DNA of 64,000 nucleotides from Acorus gramineus (GCA_030737835.1 JAUJYN010000016.1:186001-250000); one strand, 5' to 3'; shown: positions 30,401 through 43,536, counted from the first letter of the stretch. Notes: generated by a model from the letters alone, not told the origin. Numbers and translations: made by a program.

Positions 30401-33400
30401 GGGACTGACTAGGCTGTTGGTCACCCTTAGTCCACCGGTAGTCTCTCCTCCACTCCGTAGGCCGCTTGGTCTCCACCCACAACTTCAGCACAGTCCGTCA
30501 CAAATATCGGGAGGCGCCTACTGATGTGGGTCCTCCGAAGGACGGCCTTTCTAACGCTGGGGCAGTCTCTACCGGATCCAACGAAGAGAACAGAACAGCC
30601 TATCCATACGCATATGATCCACTCGGATCAGCCGACAACACATCTCTACAACTCAAATGTCATGAACTCTTCAGAGTTCCTCCAGGTGCATAACCATGAT
30701 GCGGGGAAATAAGTACAAGGTTGTAATATTATTGGGGGAAAGAACTCGGGAGGGCGGCGTGAATTCCCGATATAGGATACCCCGACAACCAAACAAGGAA
30801 CACGGAGTACCCTAACCCGAGTCTCACCGCTGTCCTCGCAAGGCCCCTCCCCTATAATATTCACTAACATGCTAATAATTATACCAATCATACAACATAA
30901 CATGTAATATTATTGGGACTAGAAACCTTGGGAGGGCAGCCTGAGGTCCCGATACAGGACATCCCGACAACCAAACAAGGAACACGGAGTACCCTAACAC
31001 GGGTCTCAATGTTGACCTCGCAAGGCTCCTCCCTATAATATTATCTAAGGCATGCGATTTAACATACACTAGCATTTAATTTAATAAATAAACTAGTAGG
31101 ACGCATGCATAGGCCGAGGTTTCCTAGCATGAAAACAGGGGGACATGGTGCATGGCTCTCACACCTATCCTATGGGTGCAAGTCCCTAACATAAAAGCCT
31201 AGGGTAGCATGCATTTTGTATTTAAAATCATGCTCACATGCAATACATATTACTACAGGTTAATATAATCCACGGTTCCCCAGGAGAGGTCGGTATACGC
31301 CCAAATGCGTATAACGCCTCTCTACTGGGTTGGATTGTCCCACTCACCGGTATCTGGGTCGTCGCGCGATCGTCCTTCCAGATCTGCAAGACAGACATTC
31401 AATATGGTGAGTAAACAAAACATAAATACTCTAAATACCCAAACATACAAAACCCACAACTAAACACCTAACACTCGGGCAAACGTGCATACGACCCGCG
31501 CGCACGCTAGCCCGAGCACTCCGGCTACCACCCGCACGGCCACCCGCCCTCGGATGCGCCGCCGCGCCTCAGCCCGCGCGCCCCGACGCACTGCCGCACG
31601 CACGCGCAAGCTCGCGCGCGCCCGCGCGCACCGCGCGTCCAGCCCAGCGCGCCCCCGCGCGCACTGCACGCACGCCCCAGCACGCGCGCACACTGGTCCC
31701 CAGCACCGCGCGCACTGGTCCCCAGCACTGCGCCCAGGCGCATGCCCAGGCGCCCAGCCCGCGCGCGCGCACGCCCGCTCGCACGCGCGCGCGCCCCTGC
31801 CAGCTGCTGCGCCTGTGCTGCCTGTGCTGCCTGCCTGCTGCCTGGGGCTGCCAGCCTGCCAGCCTGAGCACCTCCACCACCACTCCTCCGGCCACCAATG
31901 GCCTCCGACCACCTCCACAGCCCTCCGACGACCACCCACCGCCGCCGACCACCTCCCAACCTCAAATCCACCCTCCTAACATACATCTACACAAGAAAAG
32001 AGGGGAAAAGAGGCTTACCAAGGGGAGGAAGGGAAGTCCGGTTGCTCTCCGCGCACCGAAACCACTCCCCAAGGGCTTCCAATGCCCGGATCTACTCCCA
32101 CCTCCAAGACAGCCCAAAACAGAGGAGAAGAGAGGGGGGACGGAGGGGCAAATCTCGCCGGAATTCGGATTTGAAAGCACCGGAGTGTAGATCGGGACCC
32201 GATCTACACTTCCTATGCTTTGGGTTTTAAGCTTTGAGGGGTCTAGGGGGCTCAAAAGTGAGAAAAGGAGAGAGGGGAGAGAGAAAATGAAATTGGTAGG
32301 GATGATGAATAGTGTCACTCAAAAATTAGATTTCCTTTATATAGCAAGCGACTTAAAATACCCGGATACGCCCCGGAACTGTGAAATTTCAGGAACGTTA
32401 CCGGAATTCGATGAAATTTTTGTGAGAGGCCTAAAATGGCACCAGGACACCAAATATGCAGTTAGATTTCCAATCGGAGTCCTCTAACTCAGGACGATAG
32501 CTAACAGTCCAAAAATTAGCGGTTCCGATCGAAAACCGAAAAAAAACAAAAAACTGCCAGAATGCTCCAACGGTTACCAGCAGGTTAAAAGTGACACATA
32601 TATAACACCCGGGACCCTCACCCAGCGTCCACACGCACGCCCGCGCAACACGCGCCTAGCGCGCCTGGCAGCACGCGCCCAACGCGCCTGCCAGCCTGCC
32701 CGCGTTGCCTGCCTGCGCGCGTCGCCGAGTGGCCCGAGCACCGCTCGCCTGCACGCCCGGGGCACTGCCCGCCTGATGCCCGAGCGCCCCTGCCCTGCTC
32801 GCCTGCGCGCCCAGCCAACCAACCCGGCCTGCCAGCGCGCACAGCCACTGCCCGCAGCCAGCCTGCTCCGCACACCTCCCCCTGCACCCCCCGAGCGCAC
32901 GCCCGCGCGCGCACCCGCGCGCACGCGCTCGCGCGCCCAGCAAACTGGTGCACCTGCTCCCAGCCTACCCGAGCTAGTCCTGCCAGCCTGCCCAGCGCGC
33001 ACGCCCAGCCCTGCTGGCCTCCAGCGCCAGCTGAGCTCCCGCACGCCCAGCCCTGCTAGCCCCCAGCACCGCCCGAGCGCACGCACGCGTGCGCACGCCC
33101 GCGCCAACAACTGCGCCTGCTGCCCTGCGCTGCTGCCCTGCCCGAGACAGCAGCCAGCTAGCCCGAGCTGCAAGCCTGCCAGCCCGAGCTCCTCTTCCAC
33201 CCACCTCCAACCACCACCACAGCCTCCGACCACCTCCCACAACCCCCCGACCGCCACCTACCGCCGCCAACCTCCACCCAACCCCATTTCCACCCTCCTA
33301 GCATACATCTAGGCAAGAAAGAGAGGAAAAAGAGGCTTACCAAGGGGAGGAAAGGAAATCCGGTTGCTCTCCGCGCACCGAAACCTCTCCCAAAAGGTTT

Positions 33401-33930
33401 CCAACGCCCGGATCTACCTCCACCACCGAGATGGCTCAAATCAGGGACGAAGAGAGGGTGGACGGACGGCCAAAACTTGCCAGAATTGGGATTTGAAACC
33501 ACCGGGGTGTAGATCGGGACCCGATCTACACTTCCTAGGTTTTAACTTTTAAGCTTTGAGGGGTCTAAGGGCCTCAAATGGAAGAAAAACGGAGGAGAGG
33601 AGAGAGAGGGCTCAAGGTAGGGGATGATGAATAGTAACTCAGGATATTTTTAGCTTTCACTTATATAGCGGGCGACTTAAAATACCCGGATACGCCCCGG
33701 AACTGCGAAATTTCGGGAACGTTACCGGAATTCAACGAAATTTTCGTGAGAGGCTTAAAATGGCACCAGGACACCAAATATGCAGTTAGATTTCCAATCG
33801 GAGTCCTCTAACTCAGGACGATAGCTAACAATCCAAAAATTAGCGGTACCGATCGAAAACCGAAAAAAATGAAAAACTGCCAGAACGCTCTAACGGTTAC
33901 CAGCAGGCTAAAAGTGACACATATATAACA
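27459..33930 (-). mobile_element. solo Tekay-type LTR, minus strand, interrupted
   Basis: It opens TGTCACGCCCC (the reverse complement of the LTR end) and closes ...ATATATAACA. Perfect target duplication ACTGC lies at 27454-27458 and 33931-33935. Without the inserted LTR at 29714-32607 and its duplication it is about 3.57 kb, a normal solo LTR. Parts: second acceptor-like site at 27850; hairpin 28944-28982; 36-nt block 29008-29043; GC-rich stretch in two pieces (29190-29708, 32613-33180); donor-like site at 33340; palindrome 33507-33531; TATA 33661-33668. Confidence 0.92.
29714..32607 (-). mobile_element. solo Tekay-type LTR nested in another LTR
   Basis: A 2894-bp TG...CA LTR on the minus strand with perfect target duplication CCCGG (29709-29713 and 32608-32612). 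It lies inside the GC-rich part of the LTR at 27459-33930. Parts: second acceptor-like site at 30117; two CCTTGTTTGG modules (about 30740-31035); hairpin 31284-31322; 36-nt block 31348-31383; short GC-rich stretch 31490-31860; donor-like site at 32016; palindrome 32185-32209; TATA 32338-32345. Confidence 0.93.
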
Positions 33931-35263
33931 ACTGCTTCTGGCTCCTCATCAGCCATTGGAGAGTCCGAGGGAAGCTCCACATAATCCTCCAGTTGGGGGG
34001 AACGATCTAAGAAATCTGCAAGAGGAGGAGTTGCTTGGCGATCCAAGGAAGGGGCACCTCCAAGATCTTCTTCCTCTTCTTCTTCTCCAATCACGATCAG
34101 GTGACCGTACGGGACAGCCGACTTGACCGCCACTTTGCGGTGTCGGCCCAACCTCCTCAACGCTCCGCCCCCACCAGAAGCGGAGCTAGAAGCCTCGCCT
34201 CGAGGAGCAGGCGGATTGCCTTGACGAGCACCCCGACTTGTGGACAGCTGCGAAGTCTAAGGGGGTATAGCACGAGGACTGAGAGGAGTGGCACCCAACA
34301 AGGTCTTCCAACTAGGAAGCCTAGGGCACAGTTTATGTCTTCCATACGAATGCTTTCTCGCGGAGGACATGTGTTGAGAGAAGACTCACCTAAGATGAAA
34401 AAGTATTATAAGGAGAAATCACTCAAAGAAATAAAGCAAGAAAAAGGAAGGATAATGCGGTAAAGAAAGGCCGACCTGATCCTAACGGCGAATCCCTCCA
34501 GTGAAGTGGGACCCGGTACACACACCCTTCAGGCATCCACGCACCTTGAGTCCTAAATATTTTGAGCTTCCAATCATACACGAACTCTTGGGCATCCTTT
34601 ATTAGCTCCCTCAATGCCGATCTCCTTGCCAAATAAAATGTCTTGCCCCCGTCGTTGAGAAGATTCAAGACGTAGAGGCTACTCTCCTCATTCAGGCCAA
34701 GGTTTATACCACAGGCGCGGTTAAGGGCAGTGACCGCCATCAGGATGAGATATGCTCCCGGGACGAGTTGGAGTGGATGGATGTCGAAAAAGCTCAAGAA
34801 CTCCATTATCAACAGGGATAACGGAAAAGTGAGCATGCCCGCCTCGATCTGACTAGAGAAGAGCATGAGTGATTCAGGGTCCGGAGGAGGAGGCATCTCT
34901 CCCATGTATTCTTCAACCACCAAGTTATCAGGAAAATGAGCCATTCGAACAGAAAAGAGGTGCAAAAGGGTTTGAGGATTCTAAAGCAATGCAAGAGTTG
35001 TAGGATAAAAGGGAAATGAGAAGAAAGGAGCAGTTATATGTAGGAGGCTGCGAGTGAAAATTTAAACCGCTCCGATCGTTTGGGAAAATGAGGTGACAAA
35101 ATTGAATTTCTGACAAGTGTCACACAGACAGATCATCATACCCAAGGTCCAAAGCCAATCGACCCAGAAAAGCTTGTCGGACAAGCTTATGAGCTGGTCA
35201 GGTCTCCTGAAGATCAGTTCTTCTGGACTCCCAAGTAATCGAGAGACCAAAAGAAGGGGGCAT
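33931..35263 (+). mobile_element. Tat-like gypsy internal region, right piece
   Basis: Internal sequence running up to the polypurine tract (AAAAGAAGGGGG, about 35249-35260) and the 3' LTR. It carries antisense coding sequence: an acidic piece at about 33936-34160 (EEEEEEDLGG; SPQLEDYVELPSDSP) and the ORF at 34423-34965. The 5' end of the element is not here. It is a broken fossil. Confidence 0.65.
34423..34965 (-). pseudogene. antisense ORF of the Tat-like element (second)
   Basis: A 180-codon minus-strand ORF. The part GMLTFPLSLLIMEFLSFFDIH, QLVPGAYLILMAVTALNR, CGINLGLNEESSLYVLNLL again fits the putative gypsy-type transposon domain. WKLKIFR and VPLHWRDSP near the end look like the continuation known from plant gag-like antisense proteins. 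A TTTAAAT box lies about 95 nt before the ATG (35057-35067), a spacing like that of the first antisense ORF. It is a fossil; role in the element unknown. Confidence 0.6.
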
Positions 35264-36131
35264 TGTAGAAGACCGAATTTATCACAAAATGGAATAAGGA
35301 ATAAGATTGCATAAGTACGGGAATTAAGTATAAATTAGCCCATGATGATTAAAAGGAAATCCAGGGTGAGAAAGTCCATGGGCCCAAATCCCCCTACTGG
35401 TTAAATAGACCCATCTTCCCCGTCAGGTCAGGCAAATGATATTGCCCGACCAGGTCAAGACGGACATACACAGCAGGTCGGATGATTAACTCTTGACCGA
35501 CCAAGGACGGACCCATAGTGTTGCCTGACCAAGTCAAGATGGCCGAGTACAAAAGGTCCGACTTGAAGTACGAATTGACCAAACCCTAATACCCGAACTG
35601 AAAAATAGGTCGGCCATACGTCTGCCCCTACAAAATAACGGTTAACCAATGGAATATTCCCTAACACAGGAAAATGATTAGATGTCAGAAAATCAGTTAC
35701 AGAATGGTAATCCCTAGGTGACACATGTCCGCATATCCAAGAGCCACATGGAGATTCCATCTCATGATACGGTCACTCCACTAAGCTAAGCTCGGCACGC
35801 CCCTTCTCTAGTATAAAAGGGTGACTTCATCTCCCTCTCAAGGCAAGCACTCTCTCTCTCTTTCCCCTACTCGCACTCAAGAATTCTAAGTTCTTCTTCC
35901 TCTCATGGAGAGATTACTGACTTGAGTATCGGAGAGGCATTAGCCGACACCACACTGGTGTGAGTTTCAGGTGTTCGAAGGCCGAAGAAGGAGGAAGACG
36001 ACGAGCAGGAGAGGCTTGTTGCGGATCGTTATGAAGAGGAGTCAGCATCAGCATCATCTCGGATCTACATCAAAAGCCCGGATCTGCGTCGATCCGACCA
36101 AGGAGGGGAGGACCTGATTTCACCCTCCACA
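35264..36131 (+). mobile_element. 3' LTR of the Tat-like gypsy element (copy 2)
   Basis: An 868-bp LTR that begins TGTAGAAGACCG after a polypurine tract and ends ...CACCCTCCACA. It contains a TATA box (TATAAAA, 35812-35818), a CT-rich leader and ACTGACTTGAGTATCGGAG. The orientation follows from the polypurine tract and TATA box. The matching 5' LTR is outside the window. The site where the chromovirus entered copy 1 is uninterrupted here (CGACT, 35559-35563). Confidence 0.85.
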
Positions 36132-37861
36132 AAGGAATATTTTAATAAATGAGATTTTTCATGGATATATATGCAAAACACCTTTATATTATTACGCAGA
36201 CAAATCCTAATATTTTAGTTCTTTTTCGTTATTTATTCTCTTTTAAAGGGAAGTTCTGACAATTGTCTCCCATATTTGGAGAATAAAATACAATTGTCTA
36301 CATATTAATTTTCAAGTTTTTGTTTTATTGATATCTATTTGAAGAATAAAATACAATTTTATTCATAAAAATAAAATATATACTCAAACAAACATAATTT
36401 TTAATTGTTATTGAGTGAAATATATAATTTTTTATACTATATTAATGATGTTGTAATTATAAACCGTGCCGCAAAAAAAAACCTAAATTTATCAACTGAA
36501 AAAGACATAGCAGAAACCATTTGGAAGGGTAACGGTAGATGTGGATTTACAATGGAAAAACTTTATGTTAAAATCTCCTCAAAGATGAGCATGATCCGTT
36601 TGAATCCTAGGTAGGTATAGAAATAATGCCGGCCTATATAAAATCTAGAAAAAAAATTGATACCCTTCATTTTTTAAAAAAAATTACACTCATCTATTGA
36701 AATAAATATTGTTATATGAAGTTAATTATATACTGCGCTATCATAGTGTATGAGATTGCAAATGAGACAATAAAATAGACTAAATAAATACATGTTTATT
36801 AGAACTTATAAATAGTAGATCATACCTTTTAGTTTAAAATAAACAGTTATTGCATTTATTGAAACTTATTTTAACTAAAAACAACTAAAAAAAATAAGAA
36901 TCTCGCTTTTCATATTATAATTATTTAAAAAAATCTTTTAAACATTAATGCCTTTAATTTTTTTCACTAATGACCATACCATAATATTAATGGACATTAA
37001 ATATTAATGATCAAATATATTACAGTGGTAGTATAATATTTAAAAATTGTAGTGAATTTTAACTTTTTAGTATTATACTAATTTGCCTTTAAAATATTTG
37101 TAAAAATAATTTTATTTATAAAACCATCTTATTTTATAAACAAAATCAAATTTAGCTTTCACATTTTAAATGGGTACTTTTGATGATTAAATAGTAAAAA
37201 GCTATTTTACAATTTATCTTAAAAGCATCCACTAATGTTTATTCTCTGCATATAAACATGTCTACTACTTATTAGACAAGTTATAATTTATAATCTATAA
37301 GCTATAATATATAATCTGTATTAAAACTAACCTAAGTGTATCATCTCCAAAATCTAATCTGCCTCATACAACTGGTAAGTCCCAGACCAACCAGACGAGC
37401 AAATTCTTTTGTACAATACCTCTCCTTGAGCTTATCCTGTTTATGGTTCATATTCATTGTTTTGCTTCTTCACTAACAAATCATAATGTCCCTAATAGAA
37501 AGTCAAATATTGGGATGGATTGAAATATCAAAATGGATTGGTATTCATATCCACACAGCAGAATAATTATATGACCTCTCTAATCCAAGAAGATACATTC
37601 ACACAGTATCACAACATAAAGAGCACTTCTATACCATAGCCTGGCAAGGGAACTGAGTGAAACAACAGTTCACGATTTAATCAGAGAAGAAACCCTGTTA
37701 ACCGTCTGTCATCGACATCAAAAAAGGACACCAAAACATAGTTTAAAGGGGGGGAGAAGAAGAAACACCAGACAGACACTGTCATACCCACATACATAAA
37801 CCATAACTGATCCAACATGTTCCAAAAACCTCAACTGAGTCAGAGACACGCACCTCCCTGA
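36132..37861. other. AT-rich intergenic stretch, copy 2
   Basis: The counterpart of 6151-7834. Nothing coding is recognised. It carries a 26-bp stretch near 37640 (CTGGCAAGGGAACTGAGTGA...) that copy 1 lacks, and a local duplicate of the ATAAAATACAATT motif near 36285. Confidence 0.6.
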
Positions 37862-38040
37862 GTGGACCTCCTCCATTTTGCTCTCCTCAGCTTCAGCACC
37901 CTCATCATCATTGATGCTCAGCCCCAGCTTCAAAAAGTTCTGTGATCCTCCCCCCCCAAAACACATTGGATCATACAAAATGAAACCCAGACGACAGCAG
38001 CAAAACAAGGTCCTTCACAGATTCACCATTCTTGTCAGCC
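37862..38040 (-). pseudogene. HSP90 last-exon fragment (copy 2)
   Basis: Identical in content to 7835-8013: splice acceptor, ADKNGESVKDLVLLL, KLGLSINDDEG and terminal SKMEEVH. It has the same shortened middle. The rest of the HSP90 gene is absent here too, so the fragment existed before the duplication. Confidence 0.72.
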
Positions 38041-40010
38041 CTGTAGAACAGAGAAAAATAGTTTATGCTTGAATCCATCACAAATACTTGATTGCAACAA
38101 ACTCATTGCATTATATCACCCCTCCTGTGAAGTCAACAGATAAGATTCCAATGATTAAGGACAAGCCATACATGTTAGACGCCATTCCAGCTTTTGGTGT
38201 TTGTTGATTCAATATCTAAGAAAAAGTTCATGCACAATCATAAAGATGAATGCAGCAACCCAACTATAAAAAATGAAAAGTTATACTACAGATATTTTTA
38301 TATCTATTATAACAAAAAAAATCATATCCACAATTGGCAGTTGAATGGATTCTCAAAAAGGAGTAAAAAAAATAAAAAAATAACTCCTTGGACCCTAAGA
38401 GCTACTGTGAATGAAAACCATAGAAACTTTGAAGGCTTTTCATTGTTGGAAAATCACAAATGAAACATGTACAGCGAATGAAATAGAGTTGCTGATGATA
38501 TGGTGAGTTACAGATAGGAACTTAGAGAAACTCTATATTTTCATGTAGAAAAAATTCATCCTGATGCTGAAGCAAGATGAAGCGGGGTACAGAAGTGAAG
38601 CGGGGTACAAAAGTCAAAGTTGAAAGATCAAGCTCAAAATGAATTTCAGAAGTGAAGGGGGTCAATGTTTCATCTGGAACAGAAGATGATGACATTCTCA
38701 ATTTGTTTGTTATTTTCTGCATTTGTACAGATTTGTACACATTCTGCTACTACTTAGATTAGAGGATGCAAATAGTTATTTAGCACTAGTTATCCTCTCT
38801 AACTAGACTAGTACAGACTCTTCTGATGTACATTTGGTTCATAGTAATGAAAATTACACACATTACTGGAAAAAAAAGGAATTCATATCGACTACTATTT
38901 AGCTGCCAAAAGGAAAGTTCAATTAGCAACTAACACAAGAATGTTCCCAATAGCTCATGTTATATCATAAAGCGTTCAGAAATTAGAACTACAGGCATTC
39001 AAATAAAACTTTCTGATCGAGTAATTGATACATTCTAACTTAACTAATCACAATTCACAAGTATAGCATACAGGTCCTCATACAAATCTGGAAGAAGCCC
39101 AGGTTGAACAACTGCCCACTGAAAATTCTACTACTCATGACAACCTCTCAAACTTTTAACAAAAAAATTGTGGATCTCACAAAACCAAATTTAAGAAGCA
39201 TTCTTCTTTGTATACAAACAACAAACAGGCAGCATGCACTTGGTTGTTTGAGATCAAGTGTTAACCAATTAGAGAAGGCTGACTGAGTTTTAGGTAGTTA
39301 ACTCAATGGAATTCTGCAGCCTTGGCAGAAAGACTCTGAGAAGTGGCACAGAACCAGGAGTCTATAGGGGTCAGGTGGATCAAAAAGGAAATATCTTCAG
39401 CGTGAGAAAATTCAGTTTGCAGCCGCCTCATCATCTAATTCTTGGGCTTGGAACATGATTACGATGGATGAAGAACAAAATGCAGTTTATTATTTTCTCC
39501 AGACAGCATATAAGTCTATGGAAGAACTATTAGATTAATGTATCCTGTTTAAAACATCAATCCATAGACACAAGCCTTTCATCTTGGTCCGTTAGTGAAT
39601 TACAATTATTTGATCCCTTAACATCCTTTTCAGAGATAAGGGGTACTAATTGCTAACCAGAGCTCAGTTAGTGAATTACAATTATTTTGAATAACCCAAA
39701 ACAAAGAAAAACCTACAATTGGACCACCCAAACCATGCGTCACCCATAATGGTGGAAAGTTAAGAAACACACACACTTCAATGAACATGTCGTGTCTGTC
39801 TTCGTGGCCGATACGAATCGGACACGCGACATGATACGGCACGCGTTGGACACGAGTTGGACATGTTACATATGTGTCCAATATTTATATATAAATTTTT
39901 AGATTTTGGACACACATGACGCATGATAGACACAGAGTCGACACACAACACATATGCACACAACATTATTTATAGTTTATGGATTCATTGACGTGTCTTT
40001 GCCATGTCAA
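38041..40010. other. intergenic stretch, copy 2, no gene recognised
   Basis: The counterpart of 8014-9983, with two single-base differences noticed by eye (near 38167 and 39163). It has the same GACACG-word cluster (about 39784-39952). Confidence 0.5.
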
Positions 40011-41339
40011 TGCTACTAAATGTAATTACTGCTACTGTTCAGAGTCTGATGGAAAAAGACCATCTGCACTGATGAATCCTGAACTGTAGAAATAGAAAAA
40101 CACTGTTACTGTTCTAACTAGATAGTACCCTCCTCCAATGGGATGGATTAAAGTGAACTCAGATGGACCCCCGTCTGCTGATTGTGCTGGATATGGGATG
40201 TTACTCAGAGACGGTGAAGAAAAATTTATTGTTGGCGAAATGGGTAGATCTGAGTATGCATCAGTCAACCATCTTGAGTTGCTCAGTTTAAAAAGGGGTA
40301 TTCAGATTTGCCTAGAGAAAGGATTTTCCGAAGTCCAATTTGAAATTATCCTCAAACAGTGGTTAATTGGATACATGGTAAAGATTGTATCCCACGGAGG
40401 CTGGTAATACAAACTGTTACATGAGTTAACTGAATGGACAGTTATCCACACCCATTTTATTGTTGGCAAAATGGCTAGACCCTTTTATGATGTAATAGGC
40501 ATTCGTTGCGAGTCAACCAAATGCTCTGCCTTTATTTTTACATGTGATTACTCTGCCTTTATTTGGAGGTCAACAAGAACTCATTTTATAACTTTTACTC
40601 ATTGGTTGAACAGGCTGTCCAAGCTGTACATAAAAAGCCTTCCTAAAAAAAATCTACAGTACTTTTTTGCTACTACTATTGGTTGCATTTGGAAGGAAAA
40701 ATTTTGCAAGGTGTTTGATGTGAAGGAAAAGCACAAAACCATGCTACTAAATGTAATTACTACTACTGTTCAGATTCTGATGGAAAAAAAAACATCTGCA
40801 CTGATGAATACTGAACTGCAGAACCAGAAAAACACTGCTAATGTTCTAACTAGATGGTATCCTCCTCCAATGGGATGGATTAAAGTGAACTCGGATGGAC
40901 CACTCTCTGCTGATCATGCTGGATATGGGTTGTTAATCAGAGACTGTGAAGGAAATTTCATTCGTTGGGGAAATGGCTAGATCTGAGGACGCATCAGTCA
41001 ACCATCTCGAGTTGCTCGGTTTAAAAGGGGTATTCAGATTTTCCCAGAGAATGGATTTTCCACATTCCAATTTTGAAACTGATTCTCAAACAGTGATTGA
41101 TTGGATTCATGGTAAAGGTTGTATCCCATGGATATCAAAGAGGCTGTTAATACAAAAAATGGAACTGTTGCATGAGTTAACTGAATGGACTGTTATCCAC
41201 AATTCCACACCCATTTACATTCCAATCATCCTGCAGACTTCGTTGCAAAGATCACTATTGGTAGTGTAATCATCCAACCTCACAATGTTTGGCCTGAGCT
41301 CCAGCAGTCCATTCTACTGGATAAACGGGGGTCTTTATG
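40011..41339 (+). pseudogene. LINE ORF2 C-terminal fragment with duplicated RNase H part (copy 2)
   Basis: The counterpart of 9984-11325, with the same internal duplication of the WIKVNSDG unit. It lacks a few bases in an A-rich spot near 40413 and has one base difference near 41007. It is dead, as in copy 1. Confidence 0.75.
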
Positions 41340-42642
41340 AAAGACAGGCAAGGGATTAGCTAAACACCACTCAATGCTTATGTTTGCCAAAGCCCACAAT
41401 GAAATTACATCAGTTTTTTTGCTTATTGATACTTCGGTACAATTTGATGTAAATGTAATTAGGATCTTCCCTTTACTACTAGAAAAGCCTGTAAACAGAG
41501 AGGATGCAATCTAATCTTAAGACTAGATCTTTTCAAAGTTGGTATAACCCATAGTCCTCTGCTAAAAGACTGTTGGCAGTGAAAGATTCAAAGATTGATG
41601 TGAGACATCTGTATATGAGTACATTTGGTTCTATTAATACAGTTCATTGATTACCAAAAAAAACACCACCTTTTGCCCATCTTAATCTGAAAAATATGCT
41701 TTATATCATAAACACTAAATCTCCAGCTCTTCAACATCTATCAATGAAGGAGCAACAAGAAAGAAAGACAAAGATTTAGAAACACACACACAAAAAAAAA
41801 AATATCAAACTTATTCCCACAAATTTTCAACAACAGGAATTGAGAGCAATTAGTACAACAGGGAATAGTAACAGAGGAAATGGACCCATGTATTATAACT
41901 TCAATTGTCAATCTAGAAACATCAGTTTGATAGGTAGGCATGTAATGATCACACGGCCACCTAAAAACGATGAAAAAAAGAACTGCTATAAATTAATTAA
42001 TCCTGCTAAAGTAAAATGCAAGCATTAGTTTCCGACGGATGAACTCATTTCAGGTAAGAACAAGGGCCATAGTCAGACTGGTTGGTGAATGCAAGAAACA
42101 ACTTAGAATCTTCTACATCCTGCTCAAATATGTATCTCGAAAGAATTGACAACTTAAATTATGGCAATATAACAAAAAGATTCAAAACCCAATCATCAAG
42201 AGCTGCACCTCTAAAATGAGATAGCTTGCAATAACATTTTACGGCTAGGGTAAGTCTAATCGCGATGATTCTACTTGCAATTTTCATCCTATAATATGGA
42301 TAACAGCCACTATGCAAAGTTAACTATTGTCTGAATAAAAACTAGAGCAGTGTTGACAGGCTCAAAATACTACAGGGAAAGAATACTGAAGAAAGCACAC
42401 CGATCAAGCAACGGAAAACAAATTCTACTTAATATTTATATTCATTATAAAGACAAATGAAATCATAAGTTTATGAAAACCTATACAAATATATAGCCAA
42501 TATGACAAACGACATTCATGCATTAACTTTCACTGAGAAAAATATGAAATCAGAAACTCTTTCAATGAAACACCACAATTCAAAACAAAACCATACCAAA
42601 AAAGAGAAAGTGATTTCCACTGCAATATGTTGAAATCGCCGG
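41340..42642. other. 3' flank of GeBP-like copy 2
   Basis: The counterpart of 11326-12623, with no difference noticed by eye. It is likely to contain the 3' UTR of the minus-strand GeBP-like gene. No other gene is seen. Confidence 0.5.
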
Positions 42643-43536
42643 CTACTGGTTAGCCGACCGCGTCAGAGCCTCCGATATCATCCTCAACTCAATGTTAATA
42701 AGCTTATTCTTCCTCGTCTCTAACTCATTCCGTTTCTGTGAGAGTTTAACATCCAATTCCCATAACTTCATCCATTTTTTCTCTAAATAACCAACTTCTT
42801 CCTTCCCAAGAAGTGCCAAATTCTTCCTAAACACCCCTTCTCCTAACAGTGTTTTCCCATCCCTACAACAAACTTCCACCGACACATCTAAAAAGGGCGG
42901 GAGCTCCGTACCCTTCTTCGGCACCACCTTCACATCTTTTACGCCATTCCCATTCTCAGAAACGGTGTCCACCTTCTCATCCTTCCACAACCTCCCCCAC
43001 ATGTCTGACAGGGCAGGATCTTTGACACGCCTGCCCTTCATTCGCTGGATCTTGTTCTTCATCTGTTTCCCCGTGACATTAACATGCAGCAACCGCCCCA
43101 CAGAGGCATGAAAACTGTCGAAAAGATCCTTGTTCTTCACGACGCTCACCGCATTCACACCCTTCTTCGCACAGAAATCGACAAGCCCCCTCATGAGGGC
43201 CACCTCATCCTCCTCTGTGAAGACTCTAATGAATAGGGGGGTTTGCGAAGACTTCTTTTCCACAGGCACCTTCAACTTCTTTGCCTCGTCCTTCCCATTC
43301 TCGCCACCATGGACGCGCTTCTTTGAGGGCACGGAAGGGCCTGGATCCTGAACTCGGACCGGTTGACATTCTTCTTTTTCGTCGCCACCGACATCGTCGT
43401 CAGAGTCGTCGGCAGAAGAAGAGTCGGAGGTCAACGGGGGTGCCGATTTTGGAGGAGGCAGCGGCGGCGGAGGGGACTGGGAAGAGGTTTCCGAGGATGA
43501 TGTTGAAGAGGAAGACGAATCTTGAGGTTTTGACAT
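42643..43536 (-). CDS. GeBP-like (DUF573) transcription regulator, copy 2
   Basis: 297 residues, identical in sequence to copy 1: acidic Ser-rich N-terminus, basic patch at 71-95, DUF573 at about 100-185, Leu/Lys-rich C-terminal helix. The upstream in-frame ATG available in copy 1 is not in frame here, because the poly(A) tract in the leader differs in length. This supports 43536 (MSKPQDS) as the true start. TATA-like TATAATA lies about 75 nt upstream on the minus strand. The copia 3' LTR begins about 220 nt before the ATG, in the same sense. Both copies look intact, so gene dosage may be doubled. Confidence 0.9.
   Translation of the reverse strand: MSKPQDSSSSSTSSSETSSQSPPPPLPPPKSAPPLTSDSSSADDSDDDVGGDEKEECQPVRVQDPGPSVPSKKRVHGGENGKDEAKKLKVPVEKKSSQTPLFIRVFTEEDEVALMRGLVDFCAKKGVNAVSVVKNKDLFDSFHASVGRLLHVNVTGKQMKNKIQRMKGRRVKDPALSDMWGRLWKDEKVDTVSENGNGVKDVKVVPKKGTELPPFLDVSVEVCCRDGKTLLGEGVFRKNLALLGKEEVGYLEKKWMKLWELDVKLSQKRNELETRKNKLINIELRMISEALTRSANQ

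Noticed and set aside
27459-33930. A full-length LTR element with two LTRs
   Set aside because: The inner block has its own CCCGG target duplication and the outer one ACTGC. The outer LTR is complete when the inner one is set aside, so these are two nested solo LTRs.
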